A DNA stretch of 64,000 bases from assembly GCF_900115395.1 (NCBI RefSeq), contig NZ_FOWE01000007.1:62001-126000 (forward strand). The letters run 5' to 3'. Positions 8,457 through 17,572 of this stretch are shown one piece after another. The stretch comes from Geodermatophilus obscurus (GTDB taxonomy: Bacteria; Actinomycetota; Actinomycetes; Mycobacteriales; Geodermatophilaceae). The notes below the pieces were generated by a model. It saw nothing but the letters and a program-made list of their open reading frames with translations. It made no database searches and was not told where the DNA came from. Position numbers and translations under genes: made by a program. How positions within the stretch are numbered: the first letter of the stretch is position 1; every line of letters begins with the position of its first letter.

Positions 8457-9940
8457 CCGCGCGTGTGCTGCTCGCGGGCGGTCTCGAGGCGGCGCACCGT
8501 CCGGTCCCGGCCGAGCAGCTCGATCGACTCGTAGAGCGGCGGGGAGACCGCCCGCCCGCTGACCGCCACCCGCACCGGCCCGAAGGCCTGGCGCGGCTTA
8601 CGGCCGAGCCCCTCGACCAGCGACTCCTTGAGCGCCTGCTCGATGGCCGGTGTCGTCCACTCGGGGAGGTCGCGCAGCGCGGTGGCCGCGGCGTCGAGCA
8701 CCTCGCCGTCCTCGGGCCGCAGGTTCTTGGCCGCGGCGGCGGGGTCGACCACGACGTCCTCGGTGAAGAGGAAGCCCAGCAGGTTCACGGCGTCGGAGAG
8801 GACCACGGTGCGCTCCTGGGCCATCGGCGCGATGGCGCGCAGCACCCGGTCCTGCTCGGGCGTGGGCGGCTCGGCGACCAGCCCCGCGGCGGCGAGGAAC
8901 GGGACGACCCGGGCGACGTACTCCTCCACCGGCAGCGCGCGCACGTGGGTGGCGTTGATCGCCTCGGCCTTCTTGACGTCGAAGCGCGCGGGGTTGGCGC
9001 TGACCCGGGTGACGTCGAAGCTCTCGGCCAGCTCGGCCATCGAGAACACGTCGCGGTCCTCGGCGATCGACCAGCCCAGCAGCGCCAGGTAGTTGGCGAA
9101 CCCCTCGGGCAGGAAGCCGCGCTCGCGGTAGACGTCGACGTTGGACGTGGGGTCGCGCTTGGAGAGCTTCTTGTTGCCCTCGCCGGTGACGTAGGGCAGG
9201 TGGCCGAACCGGGGGGTGCCGCTCGCGACCCCGACGTCGGTCAGAGCGGCGTAGAGGGCGAGCTGGCGGGGCGTGGAGGGCAGCAGGTCCTCGCCGCGCA
9301 GCACGTCGGTGACGCCCATCAGGGCGTCGTCGACGGGGTTGACGAAGGGGTACAGCGGGGCGCCGTTGGCGCGGACGACGACGAAGTCGGGCACCGAGCC
9401 GGCGGCGAAGCGCACCTCCCCGCGCACCAGGTCGGTCCAGGTGAGGTCCTCGTCGGGCATCCGCAGCCGCAGCACCGGCTCGCGGCCCTCGGCGCGGAAG
9501 GAGGCCTTCTGCGCGTCGGTGAGAAAGCGGTCGGCGTCGTCGTAGCCGAGCTTGGGGTCCTGCCCGGCGGCCAGCCGGCGGGCCTCGACCTCCTCGTTGG
9601 TGGAGAACGACTCGTAGAGGTGCCCCGCCTCGAGCAGCTTCCCGGCCACCTCGCGGTAGACGTCGGAGCGCTCGGACTGCCGGTAGGGGCCGTGCGGGCC
9701 ACCGACCTCGGGACCCTCGTCCCAGTCCAGGCCGAGCCAGCGCAGGCTGTCGAGCAGGTGCCGGTAGGACTCCTCGGAGTCGCGGGCGGCGTCGGTGTCC
9801 TCGATGCGGAAGACGAACGTGCCGCCGGTGTGCCGGGCGTGCGCCCAGTTGAACAGGGCGGTGCGCAGCAGCCCGACGTGCACCGCGCCCGTCGGCGAGG
9901 GGCAGAAGCGGGTGCGGACGGTGGTCGCCGGGGTGGTCAT
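8453..9940 (-). CDS. gltX: Glutamyl-tRNA synthetase (probably non-discriminating)
   Basis: 495-aa class I synthetase charging tRNA-Glu and, as expected in GatCAB organisms, also tRNA-Gln. The HIGH-equivalent reads HVGLLRTAL after RFCPSPTGA, as in actinobacterial GluRS, and the KMSKS loop is KKLSKRDP. The C-terminal anticodon-binding region extends to the end ([11 protein letters not shown]). The ATG at 9940 overlaps the stop of the upstream fumarylacetoacetase-family gene as ATGA; longer in-frame extension is a shadow of that gene. It lies beside its substrate tRNAs. Confidence 0.96.
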   Translation of the reverse strand: MTTPATTVRTRFCPSPTGAVHVGLLRTALFNWAHARHTGGTFVFRIEDTDAARDSEESYRHLLDSLRWLGLDWDEGPEVGGPHGPYRQSERSDVYREVAGKLLEAGHLYESFSTNEEVEARRLAAGQDPKLGYDDADRFLTDAQKASFRAEGREPVLRLRMPDEDLTWTDLVRGEVRFAAGSVPDFVVVRANGAPLYPFVNPVDDALMGVTDVLRGEDLLPSTPRQLALYAALTDVGVASGTPRFGHLPYVTGEGNKKLSKRDPTSNVDVYRERGFLPEGFANYLALLGWSIAEDRDVFSMAELAESFDVTRVSANPARFDVKKAEAINATHVRALPVEEYVARVVPFLAAAGLVAEPPTPEQDRVLRAIAPMAQERTVVLSDAVNLLGFLFTEDVVVDPAAAAKNLRPEDGEVLDAAATALRDLPEWTTPAIEQALKESLVEGLGRKPRQAFGPVRVAVSGRAVSPPLYESIELLGRDRTVRRLETAREQHTRG

Positions 9941-10749
9941 CGGGCGCCGCCCGCGGTGGAGGCGGTGTCGGCGCCGCTCACGCCGTTGACCAGCGAGCCG
10001 AGGCCCTCGACCGCGCACTCGACGCGCTGGCCGGGCCGGATGGGCCCGACGCCGGCCGGGGTGCCGGTGAGCACGACGTCGCCGGGCAGCAGCGTCATGA
10101 CCTGCGAGATGTAGCTGACCAGCGTCGGGACGTCGAACAGCAGCTGGCTGGTGCGCCCGGCCTGCCGCGGCTCGCCGTCGACGGTGCAGGTGATCTCCAG
10201 GTCGGACGGGTCCTTCCCCAGCGCGGGGAGGTCGGTCTCGATCCACGGGCCGAGCGGGCAGAAGGAGTCGAACCCCTTGGCGCGGGTCCACTGCCCGTCG
10301 GCCCGCTGCATGTCCCGCTCGGTGACGTCGTTGCCGATCGTGTAGCCGAAGACCGCGCCCGGGACCTGCTCGGGGGTGAGGTTGCGGGCCCCCCGTGCAC
10401 CGATGACGACGGCGAGCTCCACCTCGTGGTGCACGTCGGTGCTGCCGGCGGGGATGCGGATGGCGTCGCCCGGGCCGATGACCGACGTCGAGGGCTTGAG
10501 GAACAGCAGCGGGCGCTCGGGCGCGTCGCCGGTGTTCATCTCCTTGACGTGGTCGGCGTAGTTCTTGCCGACGCAGACCACCTTGCTCGGCAGGATCGGC
10601 GAGAGCAGCCGGACGTCGGCCTGCGGGAAGCGCTGGCCGGTGAAGGAGATGGTCCCGAACGGGTGGCCCTCGATCTGGGCTACCTGGCCGTCCCCGTCGA
10701 GGACGCCGAAGGACATGCCCGAGGGCGAGGCGAAGCGGACGATGCGCAC
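9937..10749 (-). CDS. Fumarylacetoacetate hydrolase-family protein
   Basis: 270-aa FAH-superfamily enzyme, like the 2-hydroxyhepta-2,4-diene-1,7-dioate isomerase-type protein that neighbours gltX in mycobacteria. The metal-site core is visible: [13 protein letters not shown], then [11 protein letters not shown] with the acidic ligands, and [12 protein letters not shown]. The real substrate of these housekeeping members is often unclear (acylpyruvates or oxaloacetate in some homologues). No Shine-Dalgarno precedes the GTG; instead TAGCCT (10762-10757) lies 7 bases upstream, predicting a leaderless mRNA. First gene of an operon with gltX and the CPBP protease. Confidence 0.9.
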   Translation of the reverse strand: MRIVRFASPSGMSFGVLDGDGQVAQIEGHPFGTISFTGQRFPQADVRLLSPILPSKVVCVGKNYADHVKEMNTGDAPERPLLFLKPSTSVIGPGDAIRIPAGSTDVHHEVELAVVIGARGARNLTPEQVPGAVFGYTIGNDVTERDMQRADGQWTRAKGFDSFCPLGPWIETDLPALGKDPSDLEITCTVDGEPRQAGRTSQLLFDVPTLVSYISQVMTLLPGDVVLTGTPAGVGPIRPGQRVECAVEGLGSLVNGVSGADTASTAGGAR

Positions 10750-10803
10750 GCCGTCGAGGCTACTGACCCCGCGCACCGCGGCCGCCCGCCCTACGGTGAC
10801 CGG
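10750..10803. promoter_or_regulatory. 54-base divergent region with two leaderless-type promoters
   Basis: This whole spacer separates two GTG starts read in opposite directions. On the minus strand TAGCCT (10762-10757) ends 7 bases before the GTG at 10749; on the plus strand TACGGT (10792-10797) ends 6 bases before the GTG at 10804. With transcription beginning about 7 bases after a -10 hexamer, both messages would start at or next to the start codon. Neither start has a Shine-Dalgarno sequence. Confidence 0.65.
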
Positions 10804-11184
10804 GTGGCCTGCCGCCTGAGCGAGATCGTCGTCGACAGCCGGGACCCGGAGGGCCTCGCCGCGTGGTGGGCCGAGGTGCTCGGGTACCGGGTGCTCGGCC
10901 GCGACGACGACGGCGCCGTGGAGATCGGGCCGGAGGCCGGCTTCGGCGGCGCGGCGCCGACGCTGGTGTTCGCGCCGGTGGCCGACCCCTCGCCGCAGAA
11001 GTCGCGGCTGCACCTCGACGTCAACGCCACCGACCGCGACCAGGACGCCGAGCTGCAGCGCCTGCTCGACCTCGGCGCGACGCGCGCCGAGGTCGGCCAG
11101 ACCGGCGAGGAGTCCTGGTACGTGCTCGCCGACCCCGAGGGCAACCCGTTCTGCCTGCTGCGCCGCCGGCTCGACCCGCTGTGA
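10804..11184 (+). CDS. VOC-family (glyoxalase/bleomycin-resistance fold) protein
   Basis: 126-aa single-domain vicinal oxygen chelate protein. The start VACRLSEIVVDSRDPEGLAAWWAEVLGY is the typical first beta-alpha unit, SRLHLDVN carries a likely metal-ligand His, and the end WYVLADPEGNPFCLL is the classic closing motif of the glyoxalase-like subfamily. The substrate cannot be read from sequence. The start is set by the -10 TACGGT six bases upstream. It is followed 16 bases later by a monooxygenase-fold gene, probably in the same operon. Confidence 0.88.
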   Translation: MACRLSEIVVDSRDPEGLAAWWAEVLGYRVLGRDDDGAVEIGPEAGFGGAAPTLVFAPVADPSPQKSRLHLDVNATDRDQDAELQRLLDLGATRAEVGQTGEESWYVLADPEGNPFCLLRRRLDPL

Positions 11185-11200
11185 CACCGAGGAGGTCCCC

Positions 11201-11530
11201 GTGATCCTGATCGTCATCAAGTTCCCCGTCCGCCCCGACCGGATCGAGGAGTTCCGGGCGAAGGCCGACGAGTACGCGGCCGCGGTGAACGCCGAGGAGG
11301 GCAGCCTCTTCTTCGAGTGGTCGCGCAGCGTGCTGGAGCCGGACACGTTCGTCTGCATCGAGGGCTTCCGCGACTCCGACGCCGGCGCCTCGCACGTGGC
11401 CACCCCGCACGCGAAGGCGGCCTTCGACTGGATGTCGGACCTGGTCGCCGAGCAGCCGCAGATCATCTACGTGGACGCACCCGAGGTGAGCGGCTTCGGC
11501 CCGATGGGCGAGGTGCAGCCGAGGGGGTGA
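11201..11530 (+). CDS. Antibiotic biosynthesis monooxygenase (ABM/YgiN-type) domain protein
   Basis: 109-aa dimeric ferredoxin-like alpha/beta-barrel protein of the ABM family, which includes YgiN quinol monooxygenase and heme-degrading relatives. Features are VILIVIKFPVRPD, the FFEWSRSVLEPDTFVCIEGF core (usually EPGTL or similar), and HVATPHAKAAFDWM, containing the conserved His pair. A strong GAGGAGG precedes the GTG. The partner VOC protein upstream suggests a small detoxification or quinone-related unit, but this is inference. Confidence 0.85.
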   Translation: MILIVIKFPVRPDRIEEFRAKADEYAAAVNAEEGSLFFEWSRSVLEPDTFVCIEGFRDSDAGASHVATPHAKAAFDWMSDLVAEQPQIIYVDAPEVSGFGPMGEVQPRG

Positions 11531-11542
11531 CGCCGCCCGTCG

Positions 11543-11602
11543 CGGTGACGTGCGGTCGGGGCGCGTTCCGTGCACGGGGAGCGCCACGGCCGCACGTCAC
11601 CG
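11543..11602. terminator. Bidirectional hairpin between convergent ABM gene and cimA
   Basis: Perfect 13-base arms (11543-11555 and 11590-11602) enclose a 34-base loop. It sits between the stop of the plus-strand ABM gene and the stop of minus-strand cimA, so it probably ends both transcripts. Confidence 0.6.
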
Positions 11603-11615
11603 GCGGGGCGCCGGC

Positions 11616-13214
11616 CTACCGGTGGCGGACGGCGTAGGTGAGCGCGTCGACCAGCGCGTGCCAGGAGGCCTCGACGATGTTGGCGTGGACGCCCACGGTG
11701 GTCCACTCCCCCGCGCCGTCGGTGGTGTCGACGAGCACGCGGGTGGTCGCCCCCGTGCCGCCGTTCCAGCCGAGGATGCGGACCTTGTAGTCGGCCAGCG
11801 AGACGTCGGCCAGCTGCGGGTGGCGGCTGACCAGCGCCTGCCGCAGTGCGTTGTCCAGGGCGTTGACCGGGCCGTTGCCCTCGGCGGTGCTGATCACCCG
11901 CTCGGTGGTGCCGTCGGCGGCGGGCAGGTGCACCTTCACCGTCGCCTCGCTGACGACCACGCCGTTGCCCCAGTGCTCGACCGTCGTCCGGTAGCTCTCC
12001 AGCGTGAACAACGGATCGGGCGCACCGAACAGCTGGGCGCGCAGCAGCAGCTCGAAGGAGGCGTCGGCGGCCTCGAACGACCAGCCCTCGGCCTCGAGCA
12101 CCTTCACCTGGTCGACGACGCGGCCGATGGCGTCGGCGTGCCCGGCGAGGTCGACGCCGAGCTCGCGGCCCTTGAGCTCGACCGAGGCCCGGCCGGCCAT
12201 CTCGGTCACCAGGATCCGCATGTCGTTGCCGACGACGGCCGGGTCGAGGTGGTTGTACAGCTCGGGGGCGACCTTGATCGCGCTGGCGTGCAGGCCGGCC
12301 TTGTGCGCGAACGCCGAGGCGCCGACGTAGGGCTGGTGGTCGTCGGGGGCGATGTTGGCCAGTTCGGCGACGGCGTGGCTGACCCGCTGCAGCTCGGCCA
12401 GGCACTCCCGCGGCACCACCTGCAGGCCCATCTTGGTCACCAGGTTGGCGACCAGCGCGAAGGTGTCGGCGTTGCCCGCGCGCTCGCCGTAGCCGTTGGC
12501 GGTGCCCTGCACGTGGGTGACCCCGGCCTCGACGGCGGCCAGTGAGTTGGCGACGGCGCACCCGGTGTCGTCCTGGCAGTGGATGCCCAGCCGCCCCTCG
12601 ACCCGCGACCGGACGTCGGCCACCACCCGGCCCACCCCCATCGGCAGCATGCCGCCGTTGGTGTCGCACAGGACGCCGACCTCCGCGCCGGCGCCGAACG
12701 CGGCCTGCAGCACCTGCACGCCGTAGCCGGGGTCGGCGGCGTACCCGTCGAAGAAGTGCTCGCAGTCGACGAACACGCGGCGGCCGTGCGCGACGAGGAA
12801 CGCGACGGTGTCGGCCACCATCGCGAGGTTCTCCTCGAGCGTCGTGCGCAGCGCGTCGCGGACGTGGCGCACGTCGGACTTCGCCACCAGGCACACCACC
12901 GGCGTCTGCGCATCGAGCAGAGCGCGCACCTGGGGGTCGTCCTCGACGGCGACGCCGGCCCGGCGGGTGGCGCCGAACGCGACGAGCACCGCGTGCCGCA
13001 GGTCCAGCTCGGTGCGGGCACGGGCGAAGAACTCGGTGTCCTTCGGCAGCGCCCCGGGCCAGCCGCCCTCGATGTAGCCCACGCCCACCTCGTCGAGCAG
13101 CCGGGCGACGGCGAGCTTGTCGGCGACGGAGAAGCTGATCCCCTCGCGCTGCACGCCGTCCCGCAGCGTGGTGTCGAAGACGTGGAGGTCGGGGGTGCTG
13201 GTGTCGCTGGCCAC
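11616..13214 (-). CDS. cimA: (R)-citramalate synthase
   Basis: 532-aa member of the alpha-IPM synthase/homocitrate synthase family, CimA subtype, condensing pyruvate and acetyl-CoA to citramalate, the first step of threonine-independent isoleucine synthesis. The DRE-TIM barrel starts FDTTLRDGVQREG, continues with YIEGGWPGALPKD (characteristic of CimA rather than LeuA), HCQDDTGCAVANS and GTANGYGERAGN, and ends in the LeuA-type allosteric dimerisation domain. The GTG at 13214 has GGGAG 5 bases upstream; the frame extends further but into the attenuator. LeuC, LeuD and LeuB encoded nearby would complete the route to 2-oxobutanoate. Confidence 0.92.
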   Translation of the reverse strand: MASDTSTPDLHVFDTTLRDGVQREGISFSVADKLAVARLLDEVGVGYIEGGWPGALPKDTEFFARARTELDLRHAVLVAFGATRRAGVAVEDDPQVRALLDAQTPVVCLVAKSDVRHVRDALRTTLEENLAMVADTVAFLVAHGRRVFVDCEHFFDGYAADPGYGVQVLQAAFGAGAEVGVLCDTNGGMLPMGVGRVVADVRSRVEGRLGIHCQDDTGCAVANSLAAVEAGVTHVQGTANGYGERAGNADTFALVANLVTKMGLQVVPRECLAELQRVSHAVAELANIAPDDHQPYVGASAFAHKAGLHASAIKVAPELYNHLDPAVVGNDMRILVTEMAGRASVELKGRELGVDLAGHADAIGRVVDQVKVLEAEGWSFEAADASFELLLRAQLFGAPDPLFTLESYRTTVEHWGNGVVVSEATVKVHLPAADGTTERVISTAEGNGPVNALDNALRQALVSRHPQLADVSLADYKVRILGWNGGTGATTRVLVDTTDGAGEWTTVGVHANIVEASWHALVDALTYAVRHR

Positions 13215-13252
13215 GGGGACTCCCGGGAGACGGACGGCGATCGGGCCCCTCA

Positions 13253-13312
13253 CACGAAGAAGACCCCCCGGGAACGGAGGGTCTGCGCGCGGTCGGGGTG
13301 GTGACCGCGCGC
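13253..13312 (-). promoter_or_regulatory. Transcription attenuator of cimA: pause hairpin and terminator
   Basis: Reading towards cimA, a 10-base perfect stem (arms 13312-13303 and 13294-13285) begins on the last base of the leader-peptide stop codon, followed at once by a terminator stem (AGACCC at 13284-13279 against GGGTCT at 13266-13261, extendable inward) and a pyrimidine stretch TCTTCTTCG. This order of leader peptide, first hairpin and terminator is the ilv/leu attenuation layout. I could not define a full alternative antiterminator pairing by eye. Confidence 0.75.
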
Positions 13313-13347
13313 TAGCCGATGATGAGGGTGGTGCCGATGGGGACCAT
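13312..13347 (-). CDS. cimA leader peptide MVPIGTTLIIG
   Basis: A 12-codon frame (11 residues plus TAG) with three Ile, one Leu, one Val and two Thr, and tandem Ile codons just before the end. It starts with ATG and has no Shine-Dalgarno, but TAGACT (13361-13356) lies 8 bases upstream, so the transcript probably begins at or next to the ATG. Ribosome stalling at the Ile codons would disrupt the hairpin that starts at the stop codon. Ile control fits CimA, whose product feeds isoleucine. Confidence 0.78.
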   Translation of the reverse strand: MVPIGTTLIIG

Positions 13348-13390
13348 CGCGGCGCAGTCTAGCCCCGCCTCCCCGGTCCCCCGCCCGTGC

Positions 13391-14413
13391 CTATCCCCCG
13401 GCCAGGGCGGCCAGCCGGTCGCCGACCTCGGTCGTGCGCACCCGGCCGCGCGGGTCGCGCGTGGACAGGTCGAAGGCGACGGCGGCGCCGACCTTGCGCG
13501 CCTGGTCGGTGCGGCCCAGGTGGTCGAGCAGCAGGGCCACCGACAGCACGGTCGCCGTCGGGTCGGCGACGCCCTGACCGGCGATGTCGGGTGCCGATCC
13601 GTGCACCGGCTCGAACATGCTCGGATTGGTGCCCGAGACGTCGAGGTTGCCGCTGGCGGCCAGGCCGATGCCGCCGGTGACCGCCGCCGCGACGTCGGTG
13701 ACGATGTCGCCGAAGAGGTTGTCGGTGACGATGACGTCGTAGCGGCCCGGGTCGGTGATGAAGAACATCGACGCGGCGTCGACGTGCTGGTAGGTGACGG
13801 TGACCTCGGGGAACTCCGCGCCGACCTCCTCGACCGTCCGCGACCACAGCGACCCGGCGTGGGTCAGCACGTTGGTCTTGTGGATCAGCGTGAGGTGCCG
13901 GCGCGGGCGGGCGGTGGCCCGCTCGAAGGCGTAGCGCACCACCCGCTCGACGCCGAAGGCGGTGTTGAGGCTGACCTCGGTGGCCACCTCGTGCGGGGTG
14001 TCCCGGCGCAGCACGCCGCCGTTGCCGACGTAGGGACCCTCGGTGCCCTCGCGCACGCAGAGCATGTCGATCTCGCCCGGCTCGGCGAGCGGGCTGCGGA
14101 CGCCGTCGTAGAGCTTCGCCGGCCGCAGGTTCACGTGGTGGTCGAGCTCGAAGCGCAGCCGCAGCAGCAGGCCGCGCTCGAGGATGCCCGGCGGCACGCC
14201 GGGGTCGCCGATCGCGCCGAGCAGGATCGCGTCGTGCCCGCGCAGCTCGTCGAGCACGGTGTCGGGCAGCAGCTCACCGGTGCGCTGCCAGCGGGTGGCG
14301 CCGAGGTCGTAGTCGGTCGTCTCCAGGTCGGGCGCGACCGACCGGAGGACCTTGAGGCCCTCGGCCACCACCTCGGGGCCGATGCCGTCTCCCGCGATCA
14401 CAGCCAGGCGCAT
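13391..14413 (-). CDS. leuB: 3-isopropylmalate dehydrogenase
   Basis: 340-aa beta-decarboxylating dehydrogenase of leucine synthesis, which also accepts 3-methylmalate in the citramalate route. The N-terminus [16 protein letters not shown], the active-site block [29 protein letters not shown] and the NAD site [19 protein letters not shown] are all conserved. It starts 15 bases after the serA stop. TAGGGT (14426-14421) inside that gap ends 7 bases before the ATG, so leuB may have its own leaderless promoter as well as read-through from serA. Confidence 0.96.
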   Translation of the reverse strand: MRLAVIAGDGIGPEVVAEGLKVLRSVAPDLETTDYDLGATRWQRTGELLPDTVLDELRGHDAILLGAIGDPGVPPGILERGLLLRLRFELDHHVNLRPAKLYDGVRSPLAEPGEIDMLCVREGTEGPYVGNGGVLRRDTPHEVATEVSLNTAFGVERVVRYAFERATARPRRHLTLIHKTNVLTHAGSLWSRTVEEVGAEFPEVTVTYQHVDAASMFFITDPGRYDVIVTDNLFGDIVTDVAAAVTGGIGLAASGNLDVSGTNPSMFEPVHGSAPDIAGQGVADPTATVLSVALLLDHLGRTDQARKVGAAVAFDLSTRDPRGRVRTTEVGDRLAALAGG

Positions 14414-14428
14414 GGCGACGACCCTAGG

Positions 14429-16030
14429 TCAGCGCGGGTCGAGGTCGGCGGAGCGGGCCTCGCGCGCGCCGATCCGCTCGGCGATGTCGGCGAGGAGGTC
14501 CGCGCCGACCGGGCTGTCGACGGTCACCGCCATGAGCGCCTCGCCGCCGCGGGTGGTCCGGCTGACCTGCGCGCCGGCGATGTTGATCCCGGCCTCGCCG
14601 AGCGCCGCGCCGACGGCGCCGACGACCCCGGGGCGGTCCTGGTAGACGAAGAACAGCAGGTGGCCCGACAGGTCGAGGTCCATGTCGAACCCGTCGACCT
14701 CGACCAGCTTCGGCACCTGGTTCTTGCCGAACAGCGTCCCCGCGACGGCGACCTCGCGGCCGTCGGCCATGACACCGTGCACCCGGACGAGGTTGCGGTA
14801 GTCGGGGCTCTCGACGTCGCTGGTGAGCGTGACGTCGAGCCCGCGCTGCTCGGCCAGCAGCGGCGCGTTGACGTAGGTGACCTGCTCCTCGACGACGTCG
14901 GAGAAGACGCCCTTGAGGACGGCGAGCTGCAGCACGGAGTCGTCGAACTCGGCGAGCTTGCCGCGCACCTCGACGACCACCGACTGGGCCAGGCCGCCGG
15001 CCACCGCGGTGAACACGGTGCCGAGCTTCTCGGCCAGCGGCAGCCCGGGCCGGACCTCCTCGGCGACCACGCCGCCGGCCTGCACGTTCACCGCGTCGGG
15101 CACGAACTCGCCCTGCAGCGCCAGGCGCACCGAGTGGGCGACGGCGGTGCCGGCCTTGTCCTGCGCCTCCGTCGTCGAGGCACCCAGGTGCGGGGTGACC
15201 ACGGTGTTGGGCAGCGCGAACAGCGGGCTGTCGGTGGTCGGCTCGGTGGCGTAGACGTCGATGCCCGCGGCTCCGACCTGGCCCGAGCGCAGCGCGTCGG
15301 CCAGCGCGGCCTCGTCGACCAGGCCCCCGCGGGCGGCGTTGACGACGATCACCCCGCGCTTGGTGGTGGCCAGCTCCTCCGCGCCGATCAGCCCGAGGGT
15401 CTCCGGCGTCTTCGGCAGGTGGACGGTGATGAAGTCGGCCTCGCGGAGCAGCTCCTCCAGCGACACCATGCGCACCCCGAGCTGGGCGGCGCGGCCGGGC
15501 TGGATGTAGGGGTCGTAGGCGATCAGCGTGGTGCCGAAGGCGGCCAGCCGCTGGGCGACCAGCTGGCCGATCCGGCCCAGCCCGACGACGCCCACCACCT
15601 TGTCGGTGACCTCGACGCCCATGAACCTCGACCGCTTCCACGCCCCCTCGCGCAGCGACGCGTCGGCGGCCGGGATCTGGCGGGCGGCGGCCAGCAGCAG
15701 CGCGACGGCGTGCTCGGCGGCGCTGACGATGTTCGACGTCGGCGCGTTGACCACCATCACGCCGCGCTCGGTGGCGGCCGCGACGTCGACGTTGTCCAGG
15801 CCGATGCCGGCCCGCGCCACGACCTTCAGGTTCGGCGCTGCCGCCAGCGCCTCGGCGTCGATCCGGGTGGCGCTGCGGATCATCACCGCGGCGGCGTCGG
15901 CGAGGGCGGGCAGCAGGGCGGACCGGTCGGCGCCGTCGACGTGGCGGACCTCGACGTCGCCGCCGAGCACCTCCAGCACGCTGGGAGCGAGTTCCTCGGC
16001 GATCAGGACGACGGGCGCGCTCGGGGTCAC
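14429..16030 (-). CDS. serA: D-3-phosphoglycerate dehydrogenase (long form)
   Basis: 533-aa enzyme committing 3-phosphoglycerate to serine. Residues 1-315 form the catalytic and NAD domains (ARAGIGLDNVDVAAAT, VVGVVGLGRIGQLVA, VVTPHLGASTTEAQ with the catalytic His). These are followed by the intervening ASB domain of mycobacterial-type SerA and a C-terminal ACT domain (FFVYQDRPGVVGAVG) for serine feedback. Length fits mycobacterial SerA1 (about 528 aa). The GTG has no Shine-Dalgarno; TACGCT (16044-16039) ends 8 bases upstream, suggesting a leaderless start. A much longer in-frame extension is spurious. Confidence 0.95.
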   Translation of the reverse strand: MTPSAPVVLIAEELAPSVLEVLGGDVEVRHVDGADRSALLPALADAAAVMIRSATRIDAEALAAAPNLKVVARAGIGLDNVDVAAATERGVMVVNAPTSNIVSAAEHAVALLLAAARQIPAADASLREGAWKRSRFMGVEVTDKVVGVVGLGRIGQLVAQRLAAFGTTLIAYDPYIQPGRAAQLGVRMVSLEELLREADFITVHLPKTPETLGLIGAEELATTKRGVIVVNAARGGLVDEAALADALRSGQVGAAGIDVYATEPTTDSPLFALPNTVVTPHLGASTTEAQDKAGTAVAHSVRLALQGEFVPDAVNVQAGGVVAEEVRPGLPLAEKLGTVFTAVAGGLAQSVVVEVRGKLAEFDDSVLQLAVLKGVFSDVVEEQVTYVNAPLLAEQRGLDVTLTSDVESPDYRNLVRVHGVMADGREVAVAGTLFGKNQVPKLVEVDGFDMDLDLSGHLLFFVYQDRPGVVGAVGAALGEAGINIAGAQVSRTTRGGEALMAVTVDSPVGADLLADIAERIGAREARSADLDPR

Positions 16031-16225
16031 GGGACCACAGCGTAGGGACGAGGGGCGCCGCTCCCCTCCCCCGCCCCTGCGTCCGCGCCGGTCACGGGCC
16101 GGGAACTTCCCGCACCAGCGGCCACGACACCCCGCCCGGGTGAGGAGCGTGTTTGCCGTCGCCGGGACGCCCCCGCATCCTGGCGGCCAGCAGCACCGGC
16201 ACGGGCCGGCGCCTCGGAGGGGACC

Positions 16226-17050
16226 ATGACCGACTTCAGCAAGGACCGGGACGGGAACCAGGATCCCGGCCAGGGGGGCGCCACGCCGTACGGCTCGTCG
16301 CCCCACGGCCAGCAGGACCCGTCGTCCGGCTCGTCCTACGGGCAGCCGCCGGAGCAGTACGGACAGCAGCAGTACGGACAGCAGCAGTACGGCCAGCAGC
16401 AGTACGGCCAGCCGCAGTACGGCCAGCAGCAGTACGGCACCGAGCCCTACGGCCAGCAGGGGTACCCGCAGCAGTACGGGCAGCAGTACGGGCAGCCCTA
16501 CGGCCAGCCGGGGTACCCGCAGCAGTACGGGCAGCAGGGCTACGACGCCCAGCAGTACGGCCAGTACGGCCAGGGCGCGGTCCCGGCCAAGCCGGGCGGC
16601 GTCGTCACCGCGGCCGTCCTCGGCTTCGTCTTCGGCGCCATCGGCGTCCTGGTCAGCCTGCTGCTGATCTTCGCCGGGGCGGTGGCGAGCGGCGCCGGCG
16701 GCGGCCTGGACGAGGAGATCCCCGGCTTCGGCGCGGTCGCCGGCGCCGTCGGTGGCGTCATCCTGGTGTTCGGCCTGCTCGTGCTGCTGTGGACGGTCCT
16801 GACCATCTGGGGCTCGATCTGGGCGCTGACCGGCCGCAGCCGGGTGCTGCTCATCGTGGCCGGCTCGATCGCGCTGGCCTTCACCGGCCTGGGGCTCGTC
16901 GGCAACCTGGCCGACGCCGGCGACGCGGGTGCGGGCGGCATCATCACCAGCCTGCTGTTCTTCCTCGGCGCGCTGGCGATCGTCGTCCTGCTGTCGCTGA
17001 AGCCGGCCGCCGCGTTCTTCGCCGCCCACCGCGCCCGCCGGGGCCGCTGA
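16226..17050 (+). CDS. Membrane protein with Q/Y/G-rich repeat N-terminus
   Basis: 274-aa protein. Residues 1-125 are low-complexity, built from QYGQQ-type repeats (see the 15-bp DNA repeat at 16355-16439), resembling prion-like, phase-separation-prone tails. Residues about 128-265 have four hydrophobic segments, the first [21 protein letters not shown] clear GGAGGGG precedes the ATG. Many actinobacterial DUF4064- or TM2-like membrane proteins carry such tails; I cannot name a function. It heads a run with two related membrane genes downstream. Confidence 0.82.
   Translation: MTDFSKDRDGNQDPGQGGATPYGSSPHGQQDPSSGSSYGQPPEQYGQQQYGQQQYGQQQYGQPQYGQQQYGTEPYGQQGYPQQYGQQYGQPYGQPGYPQQYGQQGYDAQQYGQYGQGAVPAKPGGVVTAAVLGFVFGAIGVLVSLLLIFAGAVASGAGGGLDEEIPGFGAVAGAVGGVILVFGLLVLLWTVLTIWGSIWALTGRSRVLLIVAGSIALAFTGLGLVGNLADAGDAGAGGIITSLLFFLGALAIVVLLSLKPAAAFFAAHRARRGR
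16355..16439 (+). repeat. 15-bp in-frame tandem repeat coding QYGQQ
   Basis: Units of CAGTACGG(A/C)CAGCAG run from 16355 for about 5.7 copies, with one unit ending CCG. They keep the reading frame, so copy-number change would lengthen or shorten the tail by five residues without a frameshift. Confidence 0.9.
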
Positions 17051-17052
17051 CG

Positions 17053-17457
17053 GTGGCCGACGGCCGCACGCCGGTCCCGCGCCCGGTCCCGGTCCGCGTC
17101 GCCGCGGGTCTGGGCCTGCTGGTGGCCGCCTACACCCTGGTGTCTGCCGTGCCCCTGTTCGCAGGCGTCTCGATCGGCGTCGGCTACGCGCTCTTCGGCG
17201 CCGTGTTCCTGGGCGTCTCCGTGCTCGCGGCCGTCGGCTCCGTCCGCGCGCTGAGCGGCCGGGGCGGCGGGCTCCTCTCCGCCGCGGGCGCCGTCTTCGC
17301 CGGCCTGGCGGCGCTGGGCCTCGTCCTGGGTGTGGTCAGTGGCCGCGACGCCGGGGTCCTGCCCCTGGTGCTGATCGCCGTCGGGGTGGCCGTCGTCGTG
17401 CTGCTCACCCGTCCGGAGTCCCGGGCCTTCTTCGCCGCCACCCGCGGCGGGCGCTGA
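17053..17457 (+). CDS. Small hypothetical membrane protein
   Basis: 134-aa protein with four hydrophobic segments (such as VAAGLGLLVAAYTLVSAVPLF and VLPLVLIAVGVAVVVLLTR). Its ending RPESRAFFAATRGGR resembles the ending of the preceding gene ([17 protein letters not shown]), so the two probably share ancestry, this one without the Q/Y/G tail. The GTG lies 2 bases after the upstream stop, so the pair is co-translated. Function unknown. Confidence 0.72.
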   Translation: MADGRTPVPRPVPVRVAAGLGLLVAAYTLVSAVPLFAGVSIGVGYALFGAVFLGVSVLAAVGSVRALSGRGGGLLSAAGAVFAGLAALGLVLGVVSGRDAGVLPLVLIAVGVAVVVLLTRPESRAFFAATRGGR

Positions 17458-17572
17458 GCCCTCACCCGTCCGGGGCGGTCGGCGTCCTCGGTACCGCCGC
17501 GGGCCTCCGGACTCCCCCTACGCTCCGCCGACCGCCCGACCGGCGCGGTTCCGTCCAGAGGAGAACGCAGCC

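Noticed and set aside
11616-13214. cimA read as leuA (2-isopropylmalate synthase)
   Set aside because: The EGGWPGALPKD block and overall length fit the citramalate synthase subfamily. No second IPMS-type gene is in the window, so leuA must lie elsewhere or be absent.
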